Below the pieces are notes generated by a model. The model was not told the DNA's origin. It worked only from the letters and a program-made list of their open reading frames with translations, and did no database searches. From Galdieria partita (taxonomy: Eukaryota > Rhodophyta > Bangiophyceae > Galdieriales > Galdieriaceae), in NCBI GenBank assembly GCA_025991245.1, contig BQMJ01000026.1, positions 1 to 64,000 on the forward strand: a stretch of DNA of 64,000 nt. The letters run 5' to 3'. The position numbers and the translations under genes were made by a program. Below are positions 12,821 through 22,434 of the stretch, one piece after another. How positions within the stretch are numbered: the first letter of the stretch is position 1; each line of letters opens with the position of its first letter.

Positions 12821-15730
12821 CTACGGTAGCTATTCCAAACATACACTATGCCGCTGAGTTGCGAAGCCTCTCTTTTGTGAAAGTTTTTCCCATCAGACAC
12901 TCTTTTTCTTCCAAGTCTTGTTTCGAATTTGCATCCTTCAAATGACCTCGTCAAGTAAGATTAGCAAACAACGACGTAAATATGCTTCAAAGTGGGTGTA
13001 CAAACTCTGTTCACGTCCGTTTTCGAAACAGCAACTCACAGTTGAACTGCGCAGTTCAGTTGCCACGAGTCGATCTCCACTCTCCACTTGGACAATAGAT
13101 TCTCAATAGACAAAAACTGACAATGACAAGAATCATTTTGTGAAGAACCAAAGAGAATCAACTCAGAATATACTCCGATTGTTACAAATGATCTTGGTAA
13201 CTGTTCCACAAGAGAGAGTCCTCGTCTGTTGTTCACAGGACAACAATTAGTAGTACAATTCAATTGGAAAAACCAAGTTACATTGGAAGACTAGAGTGGG
13301 ACAAAGATTCAAGGTCAAAGACTATTTGGAGCCTTTGTGCCCACTGGTTCCCCAGTAATCCGCAGGGTCAACGTCTTCAAAAAGACCAAAAACAAAGGAT
13401 CAACAACTCTCTAACAGTAACTACGTAGCATTCGACATGAACTTGGAAGCGACTTTGAGGTTCAAGCCAAGTCGTTGACAGGAGACGACCTAAACAAACT
13501 GGGCCTTGGTTGGTATTTCAAAAAGTGCGAAATCATAAAACCTCAAAGTTTGGTCGTACTAAAAAGTTCTTCTCCAAATTCTACTATTTAAAGTTTCATT
13601 AAAAATGAACAATTTTCTCCACTTCAAAACAGGTGGTAACAAAGCAACTACAGCCACAGTTGAACAAAACAATCACAAAGAGAGATTGGGCAAAGTGACG
13701 TTGAATAGCTCTTCGAGTACCGTCAAAAGTGCACACGCCATATAGTTTCATATGTACCTAGTGAAAACTTTCCAAGGGAACCTTCCACTCAAAAGTTTAG
13801 CTAGAATACTATTGATTCTCTAATGTTGCATTATTTGAAGAGAACCGTTGTGTTAGAATGATCGTTGACATACCCCTGAGAGTAAAGCCCGCCATTGTAT
13901 AGTGAGATAAACTCACCTTTGTTATTCACCTTGGAGATTTACTGACTTCAAGTTGATTTGGAGAACATTGAGCTCTAGTTGATACGAATCATTTCAAGAA
14001 AGTATTATCTGCCACTTTCAAGAAGAAGAGCGTGTTTCCCACAACTTGGAACGATTGGGTGTGCAGTCGCCAAGTTGTCATAGAGAAATTTTGTCAAATA
14101 GAGTGAACACTTGTGCTGATCAATGTCTAGCTGAACTGTTTGCAACTTGGAGGACTGTGAATCTTGTGTTACCAGTATCAAGGACTTTTTAGACTTTTGC
14201 AGATTTGAGTTTATACACTCTGGTCGAGTATTTCAACTATCAACAAAACGTAATTCAAGTACACATTGGAAGTTACACTTGTATAATTTTTATTTTGCCT
14301 ACAAGTATGTTGATAAAGAATTCAGTCGAGTTCCTCAATTCGCTTGAATACATGGACCAAGTGCCTCAAATTCTATTTTGTATAATTCAATTGCGAAAAT
14401 AAAGAATCCATTGTTGACTCTTTCTATTTTGTGAGTTCTACATATGAAAACTCTCCATAATAGCAAAGCGTCACGACTCACATAGTAAGTATCATTGCAA
14501 GAACCTTGCCTTGTTTGTCCCTTCACAACAACAGTCAAAAACAAAGACCCCCGAGCCACTTCCTCCTATGCATCTAAAACACCGCAAAGTTTCAAACAGT
14601 CTATGTTTCACAAAAATCAACAATAAAACACGGAAAATTCTGCAAGCACTAGAGCACTCCAACGTTGGAGAAAGATAACCAAATTGTCAACGTAACTTCC
14701 CAAGACAAAGAATTGCCTACACTAGTAAACCCAACAGAGAAAAGCAAAGAGGCAAGAAAGAAGCAACTCAGTCATAAACTCTTCAACTATACCCAGAATA
14801 CTTCAACACGTTATGAAGCTAGTACCTGGACTCACTCTCGAATCTGGTTCCCTCAGAGTTTCTCTGATAAAAACCACAGAAGAATCTACAATAGTTATAT
14901 CAAAACCCCAATCTTATGAAAACTTTCAAAGTTGGCTATTATCCACATTTATTCTAAAACGCAACGCCGAAAACTCAAACTTAGAAAAATATCTGTTTTA
15001 CAATTTGGAAACATAGCAACTGGTCAAGCACTCAAACAGTCATAAAGCTTTATCTAATTCTCAGTCAACTAGCTCATATATCGCAACTTCCGTGATTTCT
15101 CCAAGTCGGTCAACGGAAGGTTGAAAGCTGCCATCATCACTCCGCCTGTTCCAATCAAAGCAATCCGCTCATGTCTCCTCTTTAGTTGGAAAAGAGACTT
15201 TAAATGGTCATAAACTGACAAATAAAGGAACTGGTTGTTTGAAGAAGACAAGAATCAACTCAGAATGTACTTCGAGTGCTACAAAAGACCTTGATGAGTG
15301 CGACACAAAAGAAGATTCACAATAACAATTCACAAGACTAGACTAGACTTTGTAGTATGCTTGGACTTGAAAAACTAAGTTACACTACAAGACTGTATAG
15401 GGAAAAGGGGTTCAAACTTAAAAAACAATTGGGAACTTTTTGTACCGACTTTTCTTTTTATAGTACTCTACATAGTAAGAAACGCCTATAAAGTTACCAG
15501 AAAATGAAGAGCGACAGTTTTCAACAAGGATCCAAGTTGAGGTACGTTCAACGTGAACTTGGACTAAAGACCAATACTTTTCGATCTTTATGGAGCTCAA
15601 GTGTCAAATCTTGAAAGTTTACAACCAACACTAGCAGGTCTTGATGGCAAAGTTTGGTCTTGAAAAGTTTCTCGAAACCTATTCTTTGACGTTTTAGGCA
15701 TTACTGTCGAAATTTATCGTTTTGCTTTGA
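12820..15730. repeat. Decayed dispersed repeat family (R2), two copies
   Basis: Two copies of one sequence lie at about 13,085-13,760 and 15,200-15,690. The clearest shared stretch is ACAAGAATC(A)ACTCAGAAT followed by TACT(C/T)CG at 13,130 and 15,248. Further worn copies are at about 17,680-18,290 and 33,340-33,720, and a weaker one near 21,640. The composition is purine-rich on the + strand, unlike the T-rich units A and B. Short ORFs on both strands disagree between copies and look non-coding. I cannot assign a transposon class. Confidence 0.5.
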
Positions 15731-17480
15731 GGCAGTATTATTCCATTGAAGCGGAATTATTTTACTTTCACTGAATCTTGAATCTGTTTACGCATCACAA
15801 TGCTACTATCCAACAAAATGAATTGAGTTAATACGCAGCTTCTTTCTTGCTTCTATTCTGTACTTGAAATGTTCTTGTGATTCAAAACTCATCTGTCCAT
15901 GGTTACAATTCTACTATACTTGTATCCATTTGGGCAATTCTGCCAGACGAATTTGAGTCGAAACCCAATTCTCCTTTATAAGGATGTTTCAAATCCATTT
16001 TACATAGAAAAACGTTTTCAATTGTCGATTGCCAAATTCATTCAAGTTGAATCATTTCTGTAAGCTCCAAGTATTCTATAATTATTTCCCCTTAATGACA
16101 CTAAAATGACTATGACGAAGATTATGATGGTTATTACACTGTTAGTCTTCTTGAATTCCCCAACAATGAATTTTGAATTTTGGTTGAAACATTTTAAGTC
16201 TCTTTTATCTATTCTCAACAGGACTCAAAATCACTTTGTCGGCTTCTCAATATGTACTCTTATAACTTTCTTGTTCAATTTTTATTTTTTAAGAATGATT
16301 GAATTCAGAGATTCATTCGTCAGATAGGCTATTTTGTTATATATTAAAAAGCAGTTGATTCTTTGTTCCTTCTTTTGTAGTACTACTGTCTTTCTTCCTT
16401 CTGTGTCTAGAAATAAAGTTGGATTGTAGTTTGAATTCCATTCTTTCTCAGTGGATTCTCCTTGTATAGTATGATGATCTCTATTGTGCAATCTCTTGGC
16501 CTTTTTTGTTGTTACTTTTGCCACTTTTCACTATTTGAGGAATAAAAATGAATCTATTCTCTTTCTGTTCCATACTCTCTTACATACTGCCAAAGCTACA
16601 AAAGCTTTAAGACGAGAAGAGCTTCAATGACACGTGAAGTAGAATGAAAAGAAACGGTTGATTGATTGTCGCTTGAGTGTACAAGGCTCTAAAAACCCAT
16701 AACTTTCTTTATAATTCTTGAACTTGCCAATAAAATTTATCAATCAACCGAATAATTCGAGTAAATTCTTTGAGCAGTAACTATTTGAACGAGTCATATT
16801 CGCCTTTCTTTTACCACATTCACTTTTTTTTGCATACATTTTTTACATGTCGTGGATATCGATAGAAGAAACCAAATGAAAAAATAGAGCATGTGTTTAC
16901 CAAATTCAATGAATCGTGCTTGAAATTCGGTTTCAAACTATTTCCCAAAGGAGCCTAAAAATATGGGTATGACCTCTAAATTTGATATATACTTGGACAA
17001 TCTTTTTTATTTCATCTCATTCATTGAATCCTTTACTAGAAAACTTGCTTCAAATACAACATTTTTCGAGATCTCTGCACTTTGTCGATTCAACATACAC
17101 TGGTCTACCTTATCATAGTGTTCAAGGTTTGGTCTCTTAACGAATATTTCTCCCTTTGCTTTGGTCTTGAAAATAATTTGGATATTTATCAAACGATCTA
17201 TTTAGTTTGCTTTATGTTTTCGCCAATAATATAAATAAAATAAATATTTCCATAAGTAAGTGTTTGCCACTATCTCAGGTTACAAGGAGTTGACAATGTT
17301 ACTATTCCTGAAATATCCTCTTTAACACTATTCTTATCTGTAGAACAAAGAATGCTCAATGCTATGGTAGTTATTTCCAAAAAAAACTCCCACTTTCCAT
17401 TCGTAGCACATCCTCTCGCTTGACAAAGCTTTTCCAGAAATTCGTTTCTTCTTTCCAATTCTGGCTTTGAATTGACCAAA
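15731..17480. repeat. Subtelomeric repeat R3, copy 1
   Basis: This block matches 31,571-33,310 in the same orientation. Both start at TTGAGGCAGTAT and share, in order, the CTATGA(C/T)GAAGAT(T/A)ATGATGG region (about 16,110 and 32,005), the TCTATTCTCAACA region (16,210 and 32,103), the AAAATTTATCAATCAAC region (16,733 and 32,648) and the GTGGATATCGATA region (16,852 and 32,769). The part at 16,185-16,400 is also related to 3220-3480 and 7730-7990 in units A and B, so R3 and the tandem units have a common source. No coding frame is shared. Confidence 0.8.
16655..16750. repeat. Perfect 12-bp inverted repeat within R3
   Basis: CGGTTGATTGAT at 16,655-16,666 is the exact reverse complement of ATCAATCAACCG at 16,739-16,750, with 72 bases between. 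The second R3 copy (about 32,570-32,665) keeps the arrangement imperfectly. It could form a hairpin or mark the ends of a small element. Confidence 0.55.
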
Positions 17481-17679
17481 GATGAACTCTTGGTCTTTTA
17501 CACTCCAAGTGCTATCCTCAGGTAAGGGCAACGAGGAATCAAGCAAAATGGCACAAAGACTTTTTCTACGATCAAATTGAGTCTAATTGTGCTTTTTGCA
17601 GAGCAGGAGTAGGAGTAGCTTTTGAAGTTCGCAGCCCAGTTTTCAAGGGCAGTCTCTTCTCTCCGATTGGAAAGTCAGA

Positions 17680-18290
17680 CCTTTACTAGACACGAACTGA
17701 CGAATAAGAAACCGGCAGGGTGTTCGATCAACACAGAATCAATTTTGAATGTAGATAAGGACCTCGATGACTGAAGTAAAAACGAGGATTCGTAACAACA
17801 TTACAAGACATTTACAAGTGACAAGTATTCAAACTCAAAGACAACTAGGAGCCTCATTATCTAGGATGTTTTCCACGACATTACAGACATTAAATACCTT
17901 CATACAGACCAAGACATAAGGATCAACAGTTCTCAAAGTGGTTCTAAGCTGCAGACTACATTCATTGGGACTGAAAATATACCTTTAAATGCCACATAAA
18001 ACTCAAGGTTAAAGCCCAGTCATTGAAGGCTAAGACCAAACGAATAAACGGTTTCGACAATACTCAAAAAGGATCAAAAACTTTCTTTATGCAATTTTCA
18101 AAAGATTTCTTGTTAAAATTCGAACAAGAAAAATTCTGTAAAGAAACTTTAAAGAGGGTATCAGTAAAGCTACTTCGCCATTAGTTCTGCAACCACAACA
18201 ATGAAACTATTGCGAGAAGCCAATAAGGATGTGCGTTGGCTATCCTTGGAAGTTACAAACCATATAGTTTCTTAGCGAAAGGTTAGCCAA
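17680..18290. repeat. R2 dispersed repeat, worn copy
   Basis: The sequence CAACACAGAATCAATTTTGAATGTAGATAAGGACCT at about 17,730 parallels 13,130 and 15,248. The segment at 17,985-18,180 (AAGCCCAGTCATTGA and following) parallels 13,450-13,600 and 33,390-33,560. No gene is visible; it lies directly upstream of the first ATPase gene. Confidence 0.45.
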
Positions 18291-18539
18291 GTTTTTAGAA
18301 AGCTTTATTGACAAAGAGCTTAAGCAAAATAGTGCTAAATAGAATTGAATAGAGAAAACCAAATGTATTTCATAAAATAAAACATATGCGAGGTAGTTTA
18401 TGACTCTTCCAATACCAAAGCAAGTTTATTTTTAGAGTTTCTTTTATCTTTTTCTAAGCGAGAAATTCTTTGAAGCCTAGTAAGTAAATCATTTATCAGC
18501 AAACACCGCCGATCACATTGTTCCCAATTTTGTTTGGCG

Positions 18540-20645
18540 ATGATGTTTGGTGATAAGTGGGTTCCTCGTGACACGTTCAAGCCTGTTTTTGTAGATCGTG
18601 AAGAGGATGTGTACCGCGTTACAGAAGAACTTTACGAACTTCAAGAAAGCCGAAAACAACTTAGCGGTCGATCAAACAGTTCCTATTACCGTTTGACGAT
18701 CCCATTTTCGCCTCACATGTTTGGATCCGGCAAGACTACTTTTTGTGTTAACTATTTGGAGTTGATACGGAAGTTTAGTGAAACTTCCATTGCTTCTTTT
18801 GCTTCGAATTCTTCCAAGAAAGAGTTTTTAGACAAGTTGAAAACTTCCACCCTGTTGTACGTGGACTTGAGAGACCTCGAACCAACTTATCCGATTATTG
18901 AAAAAAGGAACTTAAAATGGGCTGTTCAATACCTTCTTTATAAGTCCGCCTGTCTACGATCGGGTCATAGACAACCAGATCCGGACGAGTGTTACAACGA
19001 CCTGCAACTTAGGACTACTGTGTTAGTTAAGAGAATCCGTGAAGTCTTTAACATGCGTACTGATCAGTTTCTTCTTGTGGCGTTTGATGAAGTTGGTACT
19101 CTAAACGAAAGTTACGGCTCATTTGATTTCGAAAGGACCCAAGATGGTGAAGTTTTTCCATATAACGACTTCTTCGGTATTATTAGGCAACTTTGTAAAC
19201 GAGACAATATATTCTTTATTGTTGTTGGGAAAAGCACTGGTTTAAGAATTAAGAATTCTGTGGCTTTTGGACCAAGGGTGTTGCTACATTTTATTTCGTT
19301 ATCACCTTTAAGCTCTTCCAATATCGTTGAATTCCTTGAAAAGAGCACTCTCAAAGGACAAGTTCAACATCGTATTTGTGATATTCTATGTAGTTCTTCG
19401 TTTTCAGTAGATGAATTGGCAGAGGCACTATTGGAATGTACCGGTGGAGTCCCTGGTTTGCTTACACGTGCAGTGAATATGCTTTTGAATTATGTACAAA
19501 CAAGAGGACAGTCTTTCGGGTCGAAAGATGAATGTTTGTCATGTATGAATGAGGATAGTTTCCAAAGAATCTGTGCTGAACCGTTTATACAACCCATATC
19601 AACTTCAGACGAGGACAAAAAGACTGAATTTGGCATATTATTGATGATGGCTCTGTTTCATATACCTTTCAAACTATATGATGAACTAAACTCGGAATGT
19701 TATTTGTTTGACGCTGTTAATGAAATGGGACTCTATCGATATCCTATTGATCAGGATACTTTTCAAGTGCTGATTCCAAAGGTTTTCGTTGGAAACTTTG
19801 AGTACCTATCATCTCGCTCGTTATTAGAAAAGATACTTCTTGGATCACTCAAGTTACAGCCAGTTGATTGTTTCTTTTCTTCAAAGTGTCGAGTATTTGA
19901 AGGAATTGTTGCTATGCGACTTGTTTGGATACTTTCGTCCAAAGTACGAAATGAGTTTAGGGAGTTGTTATGTCAGTTATCTGCCATATTTAAAGAAATG
20001 AAACTTCCTATCAGGGAACCTTCACCTCTTGATTACATGAGATCTGTTGGTGTTTCTGAATCAAGGAGTGAATCAAACAAGAAACGGAAAACTTATGAAA
20101 GTAATGAATGGAACAAGATTATTCAAGAAGCACTTTATTTTGACAAAGTCTATATTCCAGTAGACACCACTTCGTATAGTCCTGATATTATGTTCAAGTT
20201 GCAATCTCCTGTTGATTCTAAAGTTCTTATTGTGGGAGTTGCTTGCAAAGGTCGTTGGAATTCTGAACGAATTGGCTGGTCAGATATTATTGAAGAAGCA
20301 GAAAAATTTCTTGTTCCTGTTTCTATTCAAGTTTTATCCAACGCACCTGATAAGAATCATTGTATGCTTATTGTAGTTAGTACAAAATTGTCATTCAATG
20401 TTTCACGTGAGTTGGGTGATCAAAGTCGTTGTTACAGTAGTGGAATGTCTATTGAAAGTGAATCTTTTACGATTCCTTCCAATTGTGAACTTGTTATTCT
20501 TTGTGAAAGAGATGTAGAAATGCTCATTGACAAAGAAATATTGAATGGACTTGAAAGAGCATTCTCTTCTGATCGTCCCCTTTTTGGGGATTTCGGACCC
20601 GACTTACTTCGAAGAATTCGTCACAGTTTCTTAAGTTGGCAATAG
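18540..20645 (+). CDS. STAND/Crinkler-RHS-like P-loop ATPase with PD-(D/E)XK-like nuclease end
   Basis: This is a single-exon gene of 701 residues from the ATG at 18,540. An N-terminal VDRE segment precedes a Walker A (MFGSGKTTF, about 60-67). Walker B is LLVAFDEVG (about 180-188), followed by a sensor-like strand IFFIVVGKS (about 225-233) and a CTGGVPGLL motif (about 300-308) typical of STAND and archaeal-type ATPases. The C-terminal part has SYSPDIMF and then VLIVGVACKGRW, matching the PD...(E/Q)xK layout of restriction-endonuclease folds used by Crinkler and trypanosome RHS effectors; the acidic residue before K is replaced by C. There is no signal peptide or membrane segment. The domain reading is by eye, and a mobile, conflict-related or regulatory role is inference. 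The gene at 22,435 is its paralog. Confidence 0.85.
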   Translation: MMFGDKWVPRDTFKPVFVDREEDVYRVTEELYELQESRKQLSGRSNSSYYRLTIPFSPHMFGSGKTTFCVNYLELIRKFSETSIASFASNSSKKEFLDKLKTSTLLYVDLRDLEPTYPIIEKRNLKWAVQYLLYKSACLRSGHRQPDPDECYNDLQLRTTVLVKRIREVFNMRTDQFLLVAFDEVGTLNESYGSFDFERTQDGEVFPYNDFFGIIRQLCKRDNIFFIVVGKSTGLRIKNSVAFGPRVLLHFISLSPLSSSNIVEFLEKSTLKGQVQHRICDILCSSSFSVDELAEALLECTGGVPGLLTRAVNMLLNYVQTRGQSFGSKDECLSCMNEDSFQRICAEPFIQPISTSDEDKKTEFGILLMMALFHIPFKLYDELNSECYLFDAVNEMGLYRYPIDQDTFQVLIPKVFVGNFEYLSSRSLLEKILLGSLKLQPVDCFFSSKCRVFEGIVAMRLVWILSSKVRNEFRELLCQLSAIFKEMKLPIREPSPLDYMRSVGVSESRSESNKKRKTYESNEWNKIIQEALYFDKVYIPVDTTSYSPDIMFKLQSPVDSKVLIVGVACKGRWNSERIGWSDIIEEAEKFLVPVSIQVLSNAPDKNHCMLIVVSTKLSFNVSRELGDQSRCYSSGMSIESESFTIPSNCELVILCERDVEMLIDKEILNGLERAFSSDRPLFGDFGPDLLRRIRHSFLSWQ

Positions 20646-22434
20646 AGTTTGAATTCGTATATTCAATTGTTCATTCGATAATTATCTCTGGAACATTTGA
20701 ATTAAATATGTTTGAAATGTACTAGTGGTATTCTAAAGTATATGATGATTGTCATAGAACAGCGTCAAAAGTCATCTAATCACCTAAATCACTCGTCATT
20801 CTTTTTCACAGATTCTTTCAATCACAAAGTGTATGTATAAAAAAGTATTAACTGTTTACTTTTTTATCACGAGAACATAGCTTAGAATATTGTTATCTTT
20901 ATGCTACTTGCAAATACATTGTCAGAGACCATATTGAGTTTGATCATTCATATCTTTGCAATTGACAACTCTGTTTGAATGGAGTCCAACTGGTGGTGTA
21001 ACTATCGAAGGGGACTAACTGAACACTCTTGAACTGTCAACTTATAGTTTCGTTTTATTAAACTCATAAAATCCAAGAAGAAAATGTGGAAGGTAAGATA
21101 TAATTTATTCGAAGAGGGAATGGAAAATATTCTACAGGCTTTGCATGTAATTGGATTGAATGAATGCTCCAAGAAAATATCGATCGTATTTTTCAAGAAG
21201 AAAGATACACACGCCTTCCTAGAGAAGATTATGCAAAGTTGTAACGGAATCATAGAATACCGATGAATTATGAATCCGCACAAAATGATTGTACTCAACT
21301 ATAGTCATTTAAAAATGAACCATTGAAAGCTTTATCACTAAATCAATCAGTCATTATAATCAACGCAATCTAACTCGTATTCATTTTACATTTTCGTATC
21401 TCTGTTGTGATTGCTCCAGCATTCGAAGTTAGACTTGGGCTGTAAGTTTTGAGTAGAAACTTCATTTCATCAGTTGCCTCGAAACAAGTCACAGCAACAA
21501 TTAGGTTTGCTAGCAGTTGGAATCTAGATCTCAACTAAATTTGTAATATAGCAATAGGCTTCATGAAGACATACAGTGCCATTGACTGTTCAAATTGAAG
21601 TATATACAACTATAGTTCGTCTTTTTCACTTTCACAAGAGTCTCTCAATAGACAAAAGTCTGACATATGGAAATTGCAAACTATTCAACAAACACAAGAC
21701 ATTGCTGAGAATCTAGTTGGATCACTGCAAAATATGTTCAAAGAGGATTTTCAACCCTATTTCACAAGACTTTGCATAACAATTCCCAAATCAAACTACT
21801 TTCAAACAACACCCATTCAAATAAAGCTGACTCATAGAAAGTCTTACTGGATCAGTTACTAAAACTCAGTGCAAGTTTGGAACCTTCTATCAAGACATTG
21901 TTCTCGAAATAAACACAGTTGATTTTCGCTTGAATACTAGAGACTACAAAGCAGATACTAAAAGTTGAGTGGAAACCAATGTTCAAAATGAAACGTTGCA
22001 CTTTTTAAATGAATTCAAAGAGAGGTAAAAACTCGACTTTTACAACCAAAGAAAGTCCTCCGAACTGAAATGCCAACAACAAATTTAGAAGCAAACTTTA
22101 TATCCAAAGTGATTATCACACTAAAAAAACAAGCAAACAGATTATCTACTCAAGACGACAAAGTTTCACAAATATGTTTTGTTTGTTGAATTTACACAAT
22201 GTTCTGGAAGAGTTATTTGTCCACTGTGAAAACAAGTAACTATGTCACAGAGGAAACAACAAAGTCACTTGCAAGTAGGACTATAATATAAGCTCTCATA
22301 CGTAGCCCATACACTACTCTTATAAGACAGCTTAAACTTTCTTCAAGAACTTTTTGTTGCACTGAAATTATTCCCTCAGTTGGATTCTTGTTGTGTGTTT
22401 TGGTGATTTGTTGTGGTTGTTGCGAGTTTACAGA
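20646..22434. other. Intergenic region between the two ATPase genes
   Basis: This 1.8-kb stretch has no gene I can defend. A weak R2-like segment starts near 21,640 (CTCAATAGACAAAAGTCTGAC, compare 13,085). The ORF at 21,084-21,266 (60 codons, + strand) has protein-like composition and contains a possible 45-nt GTAAGA...CTACAG intron, but it has no recognisable homology and could be chance. Confidence 0.4.

Noticed and set aside
21084-21266. 60-codon plus-strand ORF with a possible short intron between the ATPase genes
   Set aside because: Composition is protein-like, but there is no homology, no start context and no partner; kept only as a remark.
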